Shown here piece by piece: positions 21,380 through 34,287 of a stretch of DNA of 64,000 nucleotides. This DNA comes from Corbicula japonica. Its lineage: Eukaryota; Mollusca; Bivalvia; Venerida; Cyrenidae. Position 1 is the stretch's first letter, and every line of letters starts with the position of its first letter. The notes beneath the pieces are model-generated. The model saw nothing but the letters and a program-made list of their open reading frames with translations, did not search any database and had not been told where the DNA came from. The translations under genes and the position numbers were made by a program. The DNA lies in NCBI GenBank assembly GCA_038501625.1, contig JAZAYU010000015.1:7276991-7340990 (forward strand), read 5' to 3'.

Positions 21380-22606
21380 TGCCAAACTGACACAAAATAC
21401 GCCCGTCAAAATGCTGATCATCAAAGTTGCGTAACTATCCGATGAAAATTATTCGACTTGGAGAGCAGATACCGCTAATTCAGTTTTTGGACAATTTAAG
21501 GGCCATAATTCAGGAGTGCCTGGGGGGATTTGGCAGGTTATAGAACTTGGTCGAGATATAATGCCCACCAATATATTCACCAAGTTTGATAAAGACCGGA
21601 TGAAAACTCTTTGACTTAGAGAGTGGAAACAGTAATTTTGGACAATTCAAGGGCCATAATTCAGGAGTGCCTGGGGGGATCTGGCTGGTTATAGAACTTG
21701 GTTGAGATATTATGCCCACCAACATATTCACCAAGTTTGATAAAGACCGGATGAAAACTCTTTGACTTAGAGAGCGTAAACCCTTATTTTGGACAATTCA
21801 AGGGCCATAATTCAGGAGTGCATGGGGGGATTTTGCTGGTTATAGAACTTGGTCAAGATATTATGCCCACCAACATATTCACCAAGTTTGATAAAGACTG
21901 GATGAAAACTTTTTGATTAAGAGAGCGGAAACAGTAATTTTGGACAATTCAAGGGCATAATTCAGGAGTGCCTGGGGGATTTGGCTGGTTATAGAACTTG
22001 GTCGAGATATTATGCCCACCAATATATTCACCAAGTTTGATAAAGACCGGACGAAAACTCTTTGACTTGGAGAGTGGAAACAGTAATTTTGGACAATTCA
22101 AGGGCCATAATTCAGGAGTGCCTGGGGGGATTTGGCTGGTTATAGAACTTGGTCAAGATATTATGCCCACCAACATATTCACCAAGTTTGATAAAGACTG
22201 GATGAAAACTCTTTGATTAAGAGAGCGGAAACAGTAATTTTGGACAATTCAAGGGCCATAATTCAGGAGTGCCTGGGGGATTTGGCTGGTTATAGAACTT
22301 GGTCGAGATATTATGCCCACCAACATATTCACCAAGTTTGACCGGATGAAAACTCTTTGACTTAGAGAGTGGAAACAGTAATTTTGGACAATTCAAGGGC
22401 CATAATTCAGGAGTGCCTGGGGGGATTTGGCTGGTTATAGAACTTGGTCGAGATATTATGCCCACCAACATATTTACCAAGTTTGATAAACTCTTTGACT
22501 TAGAGAGCGGAAACCCTGTGGACGCCGCCCGCCCGCCAACCCGCCCGCCCGCCGCAGGAGTTCCCATAATACGTCCCGTTTTTCAAACGGGCGTATAAAA
22601 ATGCCT
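21380..22606 (+). mobile_element. Array element with about 148-bp units (family C, copy 2)
   Basis: Same caps as copy 1 (AAAATACGCCCGTCAAAAT and CAAACGGGCGTATAAAAATG), with about seven units of 147-151 bp and a CCCGCCCGCC tract before the right cap. The two copies differ mostly in unit number. Confidence 0.8.
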
Positions 22607-22790
22607 GGCAAGTTTTTAACTTTTCACCGGTAAAGTCTGCACCAGACCAGACCATCTAACTGACTAGACTGGTGTGCAAAGAGTCAAGACTTTGTTGTGC
22701 AAGAGTCTATCATCACTACAGTTACCTTGAATTCGGTCTGGTCTGGTACGGACTATACCGGTGTAATGTTAAAAACTTGCTCATCAAATT
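22606..22790 (+). repeat. Foldback MITE
   Basis: GGCAAGTTTTTAACTTTTCA-CCGGTAAAGTC, ACCAGACCAGACC is mirrored by GGTCTGGTCTGGTACGGACT-ATACCGGTG, GTTAAAAACTTGCTC. Arms about 47 bp. It starts where the family C cap ends. Confidence 0.7.
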
Positions 22791-23152
22791 TTTACAGTTG
22801 AAACAAAAGAAAGAATGACACGATTTTAACAATTCATTTACACCAATTAAGTTTCTGATCTCCAAAATGGATTGTTTTTGTATTGAAATTGTCTTTTTCA
22901 CACATTTTTGTCTGTTTTTGATGGGGAAATTCGATTAAAGTGGGGAAATTTTCATCTTGGAAAGGGGAAAAAAGTTACCTATTTTGCCTGGGGATGACGC
23001 CGTATTTCAAAACCCCTGCATGTATACATTGACATACCGGCAGATAATATCGTCAGGAACATGTGAGCCGAAAAAATCGCCTTAAGGTGACGAAATTACC
23101 CGACTTTGCTCTACCCCACAAAAATAAATGATAACAAGGTACAAGACATTAA

Positions 23153-23352
23153 CGCTTTCCTACATACACCTTTATTGCGAGGGTGAAGAGATTAGACACA
23201 GATCAGTTGGCACATTGCTTTTTGATTCATTAGGTTATTTCTGACCAAAATGCTACCAGTGCAGATCATGATCAGTCGGCACGGATGTGCTGGCTGATCT
23301 GGATCTGCACTGATTGCACATGCTTAAAAATGTGTATATATGGAGGAAAGGG
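23153..23352 (+). mobile_element. R1-related MITE
   Basis: TTAA on both sides; left end GCTTTCCTACATACACCTTT, right end ATATGGAGGAAAGGG. The left half is partly replaced, leaving one complete hairpin. Confidence 0.65.
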
Positions 23353-24068
23353 TTAAGTGATATCCAAGTATTTTCCAATTTAAATTTCATTTCTGAAAAA
23401 AAATTTGTTTAAATATTCATTATTTTGACAAGACACCACAGTCCTATCAGAAATTACAAATATTTTACAAAAATTACTTAAAGCTCTCAAAACCACAGCA
23501 AAAGATTTAAAGTTCAAACAAACTGTTAACCATTAAAAATACATATGCAAATGTGCATCTGTATTTTATTTCTGCATGTTTACCATTGGTACTTACAGTC
23601 GATGTTTCAAAGCCAACAAATTTACAAAAACATCATTATAAAGATCTAAAAAAACAATTCAAATTATTGTAATGTAAAGCTTTGTGCTTTCTATTTTGAG
23701 ACGTTAAATGCAGCACAGTAAAAAATTATGCAACGTTTAGCCAAGTAAAACTGCAATAAATGTATGTAAGCAATTATTATCTTGGCACAAATCTATTGTT
23801 ACAATGAAGTTTAAGTGCAAACAGAACATAAAATGGATAAAATGATGTTTTATATTCAACAAGGAATATAAAATAGTTGAATAAAGCTACGAAAACAAAA
23901 TAATAACCTAATCAATATATATAAATGGAACTTCAAAGCAATTATTCAATGTGTAAGTAGTGATGGAAATGGTGATTGCTTTGGTTTCTAGATATCGTGA
24001 TTAACTACAAGTTTTGAATTAAACTTTTGCTTGTTTATCGTGATTGTGCAATAAAAATAATTGTAATC

Positions 24069-24110
<42 letters not shown>

Positions 24111-24768
24111 GTAATGATGGTGATGATAATTTAAAATGATTTAAACAAAAGGAAAGATGATGATGGTGATGATGAAGTTATTCTATCTGTTTTAATCACA
24201 CAGATCTGCACACACATGAACTAACAGGTTTGAAATTGGATCTACAGTCCATAAGGCTTTTTTTCCTTCTGAAGCATGGGCCGTTATTGGGCGCCTTCCC
24301 CTCAGAAAATTTCTTTAAAATCATGCAGTTTTCCCCAAAAATCAACTTTACATCAGGTTTTTTCATTCCCCTTTATAGAAAAATGATGTTATTTTCCCCC
24401 AAATTATAGGGCATGGGCCCCTTCCTCAGGCAGTGAAAAAAAGCCCTGAAGTCCAGCTGACTGCCTTCTGGCACAACAGAAATTACTGCATTTGTGTAAT
24501 TATCAGTCTAAGCAAAAACATTTTATTTTATTTTTTATGTGTGCCACTTTACTTGATCAATTCTTATATTTATGCCCATAAATATTTCCCCCAAAAAATA
24601 TTTTTTTAACAAAGCATTTTGGAATACTTTTAAAACAGCAATTACGACTGGTTTTTGCCAGGAACTGACATTGCAAAACATACTTTGGGGTTGATGGCAC
24701 ACGTCAAATCATTGTGCACTATCCAACACTTTGAAATCAACTCAGACTGAATCATACACAGGATCAAA
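23353..24768 (+). other. AT-rich stretch with GAT microsatellite
   Basis: A (GAT)n tract of about 13 units is at 24069-24106, with imperfect GATGATGG units to 24175. Otherwise there are only short open frames without splice context; no gene supported. Confidence 0.55.
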
Positions 24769-25052
24769 CTAGAATGTGTCCTCGGAGACACTGATGCCCC
24801 CATTGCTACAACAACATTTGTAACAAAGGACCATAACTCTGGTAAAAATGGTCGCAGAAAAAAATCTTTTCTTTATGATCATCTACACATCCTGCTTGAT
24901 CATCATGCAAATTTGAAAGAAATCTGTGGATAGTTAAAGAGAAGTTGATGCCAAAAGATTTGGAGGACATATTTACGGACGCACAGAGGGTTGGACTGAC
25001 GTACGAATGAGTGCAACTCTATAAGTCTCCCACTTGAGGAGGCATAAAAAAA
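24769..25052 (+). mobile_element. Short capped element (family J, copy 2)
   Basis: CTAGAATGTGTCCTCGGAGA-CACTGATGCCCCC at the left and TGAGGAGGCATAAAAAAA at the right. The body shares AAGGACCATAACTCTGGTAA and ATCTACACATCCTGCTTGAT with 5880-6139. Its left cap resembles that of family D. Confidence 0.6.
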
Positions 25053-25073
25053 TATAAAGAATTTATTGAATTA

Positions 25074-25396
25074 TCAGGGTGCCTATACCACGTGACTAGA
25101 ATGTCGTCAGGTATGGGTTTTTTTCTTATTTCTCAGTAATTTCTGGATCGATTTTGATCAGATAAAGAGCAACATACTCCTGTTAACAAGGATTTTCACC
25201 AACATTTAACCTTCAATATCAGTTGGCTGCAGTTTTCTCTAACCTTTAAAGACATCTTTAACAAAATTTGTCTTTGAATGTTTATCTGATCAAAAATTGG
25301 TCCAGAAAATACTGAGAAATAAGCAAACCCTACCTGAAATGAGTGATTTTGTGTGCACTACATTCTGAAAGGGATGTAGAATAGCCACCCTGGATA
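25074..25396 (+). mobile_element. TIR/foldback MITE
   Basis: CAGGGTGCCTATACC is mirrored by GGTGGCTATT-type sequence ATAGCCACCCTGG. Inner arms GTCAGGTATGGGTTT...CTTATTTCTCAGTAATTTCT and AAATACTGAGAAATAAGC...CCCTACCTGA pair over about 60 bp. Confidence 0.65.
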
Positions 25397-25781
25397 TAGT
25401 GCAAGATATTTAGTTTGCATATACAGCAATTGAAGGTATTAATGAATTCACCACTGTGCATACCTTTGCAAGTGTACATAGTGCTTGATGTACATTCAGA
25501 ACAGATCAAATAAAACAGAAATATCTTCATCAATAGTGTTTCCAGATTATTCAATAAAACAGACAATAATTGTACGTTTAGAAGTTGTGCAGGCATTTGT
25601 CTTGATACCTGTTCAAACAATACACTTGGCATGTAATTGATTTACCAGATCCTCTATGTACTAAATACTTTTCTACTTTAGTTCAAACAAAGCTTTCAAG
25701 TAGTTGGTTTATTTAATTTCATTTATTGTTGCTACTGAAAAACCATGTGTAACACCATCAGAAGAGTGTTAGCCATTTTAA

Positions 25782-26678
25782 CTCTTTACTCCATGGATAA
25801 TTGACTGTTAGCCCCATGGCAAATAGTGAAGATCTAGATCAACTGGCACATCAGTGCGGTCTGATCAGGATCTACAATTTTTGCTTTAGATTTATTAGGG
25901 CTGCTGATCACTGGGCTAGTGGCAATCCGAGCCGAACCACAATTCAGGACTAACGACTCGCAGTTCGAGCCACGAATCATTTGTTAAAATAATTAAAGAG
26001 CCTTATAATAAACAGAACTATACTGCTAAGAAATTAAGGCACAATTTGAATAGTTATCAAAACAGCAGTGTACACGACAAATTGCAACACACTTTATACT
26101 GGATTTAAATGACAAATTAGAATCGATGCCCTGATGCTTTTTCATATTATTCGACGATTTGTTCTGTCACCAGTATCACCAGTATCTGTGTGACAAGATT
26201 AGCATACTGCCCACTTTATCGTTAATGATGGAAATATTATTTGAAATCTAATTTCGGTAACGCGAACTTTCATACAGAAATCTTTTCGATTACTTGCATT
26301 CGTATCAAATGCTATACATGTAGCTAGCTCTGCAAAAATGACAATCTTTAAACTTCCAGTTCAAGGCTCTTCACAAAACATTGTTAAAAATCAATTTGCT
26401 GACTTTTTTTTCTTTATTCCGCATAGAATTAACCGTCGTAAATGTTTTAATAAAAGATCGCGATTCAATGATCTTTGCAATGGCGAATGTTCGTATCCGA
26501 TTTTCTGATAAAATTAGTGGATATCCAAGTACTGGGATACTCGCCTCAGCACTAAGATTTATTAGGTTATTTCTGATGCAACCAGTACAGATCCTGATCA
26601 AACTTCATGGATGTGCCTGCTAATCTGAATCTACCCCAGTCACACATAGGTAAAATTGCATATATATGGATTAAAGGG
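25782..26678 (+). mobile_element. R1-related MITE split by a hAT-like insertion
   Basis: Left part 25782-25897 and right part 26557-26678 together form one R1 copy. Between them is a 0.66-kb insertion bounded by the direct repeat AGATTTATTAGG. Confidence 0.65.
25898..26556 (+). mobile_element. hAT-like insertion in an R1 MITE
   Basis: Bounded by the direct repeat AGATTTATTAGG (25886-25897 and 26557-26568), of which 8 bp would be a typical hAT duplication. Ends GGGCTGCTGATCACTGGG and (inverted) AGTGCTGAGGCGAGTATCCC are weakly similar. No transposase open frame. Confidence 0.5.
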
Positions 26679-27502
26679 TTCAAGGTTTTTAAAAACAGTG
26701 CTAGATATACAGGACCCTAAAATTTCAGACACATAACAGGGTTCTTTTAAGTGCTGGTGTTGTGTAGTACCCTGGACCTTGGTTTAACCTTTTACTCTGT
26801 AGATATGCCTTCAAATGGCAAAGTTATAGCCAAAGATAAGTTTTGATGACTGACGGACATACAAAGCGGTCTCTATGGCAATTTCTTTAAAAGGGTGGCA
26901 CAAAAATGCTGAAAAATATCAGCAAAGACACATTCTACCATAAAAAGGCTCTCGTGTATCCTTTTCACTAAATTACACAATACACTTTTCAACACTATTC
27001 AAGTTTCCATAGCCATTTAAAATTCTAAGAATTTACTTAAGCTCTGACTTTGTGTCGCCTGCGATAGCAGGTAGACACATAGGGATCCTATTGTCTGGCA
27101 ACATCTTCATCGCCGTCTTCGGCAAACTGCAGGGTCCGGTAGTCCCCCAACTTTAATATGAAACTTAATGTTGCCTATAACTTTGAAAGTACTTGTCCTA
27201 TTAACTTAATACTTGGAATAAATTATCAGCATAAACAAAGCCATCTCTGTCAACAAGAATGATAACTCCTGATTCATTATTTTTTGAGTTTTGCCCCTTT
27301 CAAATGACTTAAGTATGGAACTTTAAAATGAAACTTAATGTTGCCTATAACTTAAAAAGTACTAGTCCTATTAACTTAATACTTGGAATATATCATCTGC
27401 ATGAACAAAGCCATCTCTGACAAAGAATGATAACTCCTGTTTCACTATTTTTTGAGTTATGCCCCTTTCAAATTACTTAAATATGAAACTTAATGTTGCC
27501 TA

Positions 27503-29572
27503 TACGCAATTCCAATAATTCGATTTTTTCGGTTACCTCCGTATCCAGTCACATGACTACTATACGGGAAAAATAATAGCTCGCTGTATTAACGTAATAG
27601 GGAACATGTACCTACAACTTTCGGTTTTCATATTAAAATTACCTTTAAAATATTTTTTTCTCGTTTATTGTTGAATAAGTAATAATACATCGGCATCATG
27701 ATACAGTCCGGCTCCGCTATATCGCGGTCCGTGGGGTCCATCCCCTCAAATCACGTTATTATCGGATCCGCGATATTCACGGGACAAAGAACTTATGCTA
27801 TTCTTAGGTCCGTACATGTTTTACTCATAACATTTTATCGGTTATTGAAAATAAATCCTTTGTTTGCATGTTGTTTTGTTATTATCTAACAGGTGCTATA
27901 AAATTATTACTTTGTGAATTTAACTCACAAAAGTTTATACTGCGGGCGTTCGTCTAATGCGGAACTCATGTATTTGTTTGACCTGTACGCTGTTTTGAAT
28001 GAAAACAATACGCTTGCAGTTTTAATCTTTATTGTTTTAATCTTCAATCATCATTTCTAAAATAATATTGTAAAACATGTCAAATGTAGGCATGAGCTTC
28101 TCAAATTAGAAGCCAATTAACAACATCAAACACCTTTTTCATGCTATCTGCCGTAGGTGCGAAAAACAACCATTCAGTAACCATTTCGCGTATGTGATTA
28201 GGTGCCCGAGTGTTTGTACAACAATTTATTACTTAACAATTTTATGACAGTTTGATATTTTAATAAACGTAGGAAACGATCAACAGTTCATCAAGAAACA
28301 TTTTACAATTGTTTCAACGATTCTCGGTACGTTAATGAACGAGCGTCATTGTCTTTATCGATTAACGCAGTATTAACGTTGTTACTTCCCTTTTTTTTCG
28401 CCTTCCAAATATACAAAAAATGGCCATTGATAGAATTTTACTATCTTTTATTAAATAAAAATGGGGTCCAAAGGTGGACCGCGTTATATTGGATTACGCA
28501 ATATAGCGGATCGCGATATAGCGGAGCCCGACTGTATTTTTAATATCAAAAATAATTTATAAAACATCTAATCTAATTTGACTAAAAGTGTCAAGTCATT
28601 TTTCCTCGCGCCAAAGTTTACTCTAAACGACTTGAACTAACAGCCTGTGTTCTCTCCACGGCTAAATTGAGTCTAGTTTCCGGTTTAGCATATTTTATCA
28701 ACTACTGACATGCTGGCTGTGATTGATTTTGAATGGCGGCATGTCATAAAAATGCCAAATTGTCGCGCACAAGGGGTCCCCTGTCAAGAGGCAGATAGAA
28801 TTGACCAATAGAGATCAGTTTAATTATTTTTTCTACTTACCTCCACCTACCAATTAATAAGTAAATGTTATCAAAATCCTTTAATTACTGAATCTGTCAG
28901 CAAATGTATTTGATATAGCAGTTATATTAATTTTTAATCCTTTTTACGACAAATAGAACTGTAAGATGTCAATTAGAAACAAATCTTATCAGAACATTTT
29001 ATAAATGTTCAATCAAACGATTGAGCTTTTACGCCAAAATTCAAAGTGTTCGTTCGTTGAACATTAATGGCACGATGAATTAAATAATAAATGAGTACAA
29101 GTAAAACATACAGAAAATGCAACCAAATGTTGACATGTCACGATTTCTGAAGTATAGTACATTACCAGTCTTAGCAATTTGCAACTTTCATACCAGTTAA
29201 AAATATAATTTTAAGTATAAATACATTAAGATGAAAATGTTGTATAGAAATTCGTAAAATTAATCCTCACGTTTCATCGCGTTTCATACTTCCCACTATC
29301 AACAATAATGCTACACATTCTTAAAATATTAAACATGCAAATATCTAATAAATAGTGAAAATAAAAATGTCTGGCCAAAAAACAGACCAGTAACTTATTT
29401 TCGACCGGCGGCAACGATCGCAGACCTTAATTTTAATGAATTATGTTAGCCCTTATGTGCTAAAGTCATATTTCGATAGTTCAGCTTTCCTGTGAAGCCT
29501 CGTTTTGGATTTATTTCCGGTCATGGGAAGTAACTCGTACAGGACTGTGAAACTGTTTATTGGAAAGGCGTA
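27503..29572 (+). mobile_element. 2.07-kb TIR element inserted in family E
   Basis: TACGCAATTCCAATAA at the left is mirrored by TTATTGGAAAGGCGTA at the right, with TA on both sides. Removing it restores GTTGCCTATAAC, found elsewhere in the family E units, which confirms insertion at TA. It contains a second transposon (27704-28534). No transposase recognised in the remaining 1.2 kb, including 28537-29500. Confidence 0.75.
27704..28534 (+). mobile_element. 831-bp Tigger/pogo-like non-autonomous element
   Basis: CAGTCCGGCTCCGCTATATC-GCGG and CGCGATATAGCGGAGCCCGA-CTG are terminal inverted repeats flanked by TA. CAGT..CTCCGCTATATCGCG ends and TA duplication are typical of the pogo/Tigger branch of Tc1/mariner. 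No transposase. Confidence 0.8.
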
Positions 29573-30477
29573 TAAACGTGTGAAAAACTTCACCCATTAA
29601 CTTATAATACTTGGAATATATCATTTGCATGAACAAGCCATCTCTGACAACAAGAATGATAACTCCTGTTTCACTATTGTTGAGTTATGGCCATTTCATA
29701 TTATTTTAATATGGAACTTGAGTTGCTTATAACTTTGAAAACTTCTCCAATTAACCTAATACTTGGAATATATGATCTACATGAACAAAGCCATCTCTGA
29801 CAACAAGAATGATAACTCCTGTTCCACTAGCATAAGAGTTATGCCCCTTAGAAATTACTTTAATATAGAACTTATTGTTGCCTAGAACTTGGAAAGTCAT
29901 TATCCCATTAACTTTGTACTTGGAATATGTCATCTGCATGAACAATATCAAGTGTGACAATAAGACTGATATCACCTGTTACACTATTTTAAGAGTTAAG
30001 CCCCTTTCAAATGACTTTTACATGAAACTTAATTTTACCTATTACTTTGAAAGAACTTGTCCTATTCGCTTAATACCTATAATGTGTTATCAACATGAAC
30101 AGATCCATTTGTGACAGCAAGAATTATAACTCCTGTTTCATTGTATTAAGAGTTATGCACCTTTTGAATGACTTCAATATGCCACTTAAAAGTACTCATC
30201 CAGTTTACTTAATATTTGAAATATGTCATCAGGATTAACAAATCCATCTGTGACACAAAGAATAATAACTCCTGATTAACTTTTGTTTACTTATGCCCCT
30301 TTCAAATAACTTTAACGTGAATCTTTATTGCTTATAACTTGAAATTTTTTATTCTTTTGACACAATACTTGACATATATCATTTTTTCAATGAAGTTATA
30401 TCTGTTTTTTGTTATGCTCCTTTGAAATGATTTTAACCTGTTACTTAATTTTTGTTTATAATCCCAATATAAAATAA

Positions 30478-33400
30478 CAAGAGGGCCATGATGGCCCTAT
30501 ATTGCTCACCTGACTACAAAATACTCTCAGCTTGTGGTTTCAGACAAGAAGATTTTTAAAGTTTTTCCTATACAAGTCTATGTAAAATGAAGTGACCCCT
30601 GGGGCGGGGCCAATTTTGACCCCAGGAAAATCATTTGAACAATCTTTGAAGAGTTCCAATAGAGGATGCTAAATGCCAAATATCTAAGCTCTAGGCCTTG
30701 TGGTTTCAGACAAGAAGATTTTTTAAAGTTTTTCCTTAGTATGAGTCTATGCAAAATGAAGTTACCCCTGGGGCGGGGCCAATTTTGACCCCAGGGAAAT
30801 AATTTGAACAATCTTTGTAGAGTTCCACTAGAGGATGCTAAATGCCAAATATCAAAGCTCTAGGCCTTGTGGTTTCAGATAAGAAGATTTTAAAAGTTTT
30901 TCTATATAAGTCTATATAAAATGAAGTGACCCCTGGGGCGGGGCCAATTTTGACCCCAGGGAAATAATTTGAACAATCTTTGTAGAGTTCCACTAGAGGG
31001 TGCTAAGTGCCAAATATCTAAGCTCTAGGCCTTGTGGTTTCAGACAAGAAGATTTTTAAAGTTTTTCAGGACTATATAAGTCTATGCAAAATGAAGTGAC
31101 CCCTGGGGTGGGGCCAATTTTGACCCCAGGGAAATAATTTGAACAATCTTTGTAGAGTTCCACTAGAGGATGCTAAATGCCAAATATCTAAGCTCTAGGC
31201 CTTGTGGTTTCAGACAAGAAGATTTTTAAAGTTTTTCCTATACAAGTCTATATAAAATGAAGTGACCCCTGGGGCGGGGCCAATTTACACCCCTGGGAAA
31301 TAATTTGAACAATCTTTGTAGAGTTCCATTAGAGGATGCTAAATGCCAAATATCTAAGCTCTAGGCCTTGTGGTTTCAGACAAGAAGATTTTAAAAGTTT
31401 TTCCTATATTAGTATATAAGTCTATGTAAAATGAAGTGACCCCTGGAACGGGGCCAATTTTGACCCAGGGAAATCATTTGAACAATCTTTGTAGAGTTCC
31501 ACTAGAGGGTGCTAAGTGCCAAATATCTAAGCTCTAGGCCTTGTGGTTTCAGACAAGAAGATTTTTAAAGTTTTTCCAATATAAGTCTATGCAAAATGAA
31601 GTGACCCCTGGGGCGGGGCCAATTTTGACCCCAGGGAAATCATTTGAACAATCTTTGTAGAGTTCCATTAGAGGATGCTAAATGCCAAATATCTAAGCTC
31701 TAGGCCTTGTGGTTTCAGATTAGAAGATTTTAAAAGTTTTTCCTATATTAGTATATAAGACTATGTAAAATGAAGTGACCCCGGGGGCGGGGCCAATTTT
31801 GACCCCAGGGAAATCATTTGAACAATCTTTGTAGAGTTCCACTAGAGGGTGCTAAGTGCCAAATATCTAAGTCTATATAAAATGAAGTGACCCCTGGGGC
31901 GGGGCCAATTTTGACCCCAGGGAAATAATTTGAACAATCTTTGTAGAGTTCCACTAGAGGGTGCTAAGTGCCAAATATCTAAGCTCTAGGCCTTGTGGTT
32001 TCAGACAAGAAGATTTTTGAAGTTTTTCCTATATAAGTCTATGCAAAATGAAGTGACCCCTGGGGCAGGGCCAATTTTGACCCCAGGGAAATCATTTGAA
32101 CAATCTTTGTAGAGTTCCACTAGAGGATGCTAAATGCCAAATATCTAAGCTCTAGGCCTTGTGGTTTCAGACAAGAAGATTTTTGAAGTTTTTCCTATAT
32201 AAGTCTATGCAAAATGAAGTGACCCCTGGGGCAGGGCCAATTTTGACCCCAGGGAAATAATTTGAACAATCTTTGTAGAGTTCCACTAGAGGATGCTAAA
32301 TGCCAAATATCTAAGCTCTACGCCTTGTGGTTTCAGACAAGAAGATTTTTAAAGTTTTTCCTATATAAGTCAATGTAAAATGAAGTGAACCCTGGGGCGG
32401 GGCCAATTTTGACCCCAGGGAAATAATTTGAACAAACTTTGTAGAGGTCCACTAGAGGATGCTAAATGCCAAATATCTAAGCTCTAGGCCTTGTGGTTTC
32501 AGACAAGAAGATTTTTAAAGTTTTTCCTATACAAGTCCATATAAAATGAAGTGACCCCTGGGGCTGGGCCAATTTAGACCCCTGGGAAATCATTTGAACA
32601 ATCTTTGTAGAGTTCCACTAGAGGATGCTAAATGCCAAATATCTAAGCTCTAGGCCTTGTGGTTTCAGGCAAGAAGATTTTTAAAGTTTTTCCTATATAA
32701 GTCTTTGTAAAATGAAGTGACCCCTGGGGCGGGGCCAATTTTGACCCCAGGGAAATAATTTGAACAAGCTTTGTAAAGTTCCACTACAGGGTGCTAAATG
32801 CCAAATATCTAAGTTCTAGGCCTTGTGGTTTCAGACAAGAAGATTTTTAAAGTTTTTCCTATATAAGTCTATGCAAAATGAAGTGACCCCTGGGGCGGGG
32901 CCAAGTTTGACCCCAGGGAAATCATTTGAACAATCTTTGTAGAGTTCCACTAGAGGGTGCTAAGTGCCAAATATCTAAGCTCTAGGCCTTGTGGTTTCAG
33001 ACAAGAAGATTTTAAAAGTTTTTCCTATATATTAGTCTATGCAAAATGAATCGACCCCTGGGACGGGGCCAATTTTGACCCCAGGGAAATCATTTGAACA
33101 ATCTTTGTAGAGTTCCACTAGAGGATGCTAAATGCCAAATATCTAAGCTCTAGGCCTTGTGGTTTCAGACAAGAAGATTTTTAAAGTTTTTCCTATATAA
33201 GTCTATGTAAAATGAATCGACCCCTGGGGCGGGGCCAATTTTGACCCCAGGGAAATACTTTGAACAAACTTTGTTGAGTTCCACTAGAGGATGCTAAATG
33301 CCAAATATCTAAGCTCTAGGATTTGTGGTTTCAGACAAGAAGATTTTTAAAGTTTTTCCTTTCGGTTGCCATGGCAACCAGAGTTCTGCATGGAATTGAT

Positions 33401-33590
33401 TTCTTTGAACAACTTTGGAAGAGCTTAATGCAAGGAACATTCCTGCCAAGTTTCAGCAAGATTGGCCCAGGAGTTCAGGAGAAGAAGTCGTTTGAAGAAA
33501 AGTTGACGACGCACGCACGGACAACGGACGACGGACATCAGGCGATCACAAAAGCTCACCATGAGCACTTCGTGCTCAGGTGAGCTAAAA
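30478..33590 (+). mobile_element. Pearl-like array element with about 165-bp units, about 17 copies
   Basis: Left end GAGGGCCATGATGGCCC-TATATTGCTCACCTG, right end CACTTCGTGCTCAGGTGAGC. The units carry CCCCTGGGGCGGGGCCAATT-TTGACCCCAGGG, AGAGTTCCACTAGAGGATGC and GGCCTTGTGGTTTCAGAC. After the array comes a non-repeated region with an ACGGACAACGGACGACGGAC tract, the tetranucleotide-like segment expected in pearl elements. Many open frames across the units are artefacts of the repetition. Confidence 0.85.
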
Positions 33591-33770
33591 ATAATTCCTG
33601 ATTAATTATAATTTAATCAGTAATTTTGTAGTAATTTAATTAGTAATTTAGTTGTATTGCAATCCAACTTGAACATCTTTTTTCATATATGATAAAAGAT
33701 AGGCCCACATTTCAACTTTTTTCAAGCAGGCGACACGTGTTCTGCGGAACACCAGATTCTAGTATTAAAT

Positions 33771-34102
33771 CAAATTGAGGTGAACCATGGGTAATGTAGC
33801 CAGCAGTTCTGAACCTCATATTATCGTCTTATTACAAGGCAGCAACAATCAATTCTGTAAAACAACATCAATTTCTATATCAGATTTACACAAAAGGCTG
33901 CAAATGACACATTTTGTGCCAGAATAAACGTTCACAATTGAACTATTCCTTTTAAACAGACAATTAAATGGTTAAATTTCAATAGAATTTAAATTCAGTA
34001 TTTCTCTAGTGGGCAAATTCATGAAAATTTAAGTACTGCAGGTTTTGGCTGTGATCTACAAATGTTCGACAATTCCAAGCAACATTTATGATGATCATTG
34101 AT
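33771..34102 (+). other. No feature recognised
   Basis: Short AT-rich spacer between the family E right cap and the next MITE; nothing supported. Confidence 0.5.
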
Positions 34103-34287
34103 TTAACCCTTTGCTCAATATATATGGAATTTAACGCATGTGCAACCAGTGTAGATCCAGATCAGCCGGCACATCAGTGCCATCTGATCAGGATCTGCAC
34201 TGTTCACCTTTAGAGTCATTAGATTTTTTCCAAAGAAGAAGCGAACAGGGTAAAGCCATGTCAGACAGCATGCAATAAAGGTGTATA

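Larger units (their letters stand above)
27050..33770 (+). mobile_element. Array element with about 166-bp units (family E), interrupted twice
   Basis: Left cap TTGTGTCGCCTGCGATAGC, right cap AAGCAGGCGACACGTG. Units carrying AACTTAATACTTGGAATAT, ATGATAACTCCTGTTTCA and GAGTTATGCCCCTTTCAAAT occupy 27140-27502 and 29573-30475. A 2,070-bp TIR element (27503-29572) and a complete array element of another family (30478-33590) sit inside it. Confidence 0.65.

Noticed and set aside
19983..23020. hAT-like element with CAGGGTTATTTT and mirrored AAAACCCCTG ends
   Set aside because: The flanking 8-bp sequences do not match and the inverted ends pair over only about 10 bp.
25330..25632. 100-codon - strand open frame with several Cys
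   Set aside because: Partly lies in a foldback MITE, has no splice-site support, and no known cysteine pattern.
25915..25985. Possible tRNA (CAGTTCGAGCCACG resembles a T-arm)
   Set aside because: No matching A box, acceptor stem or anticodon arm could be formed; it lies within the hAT-like insertion.
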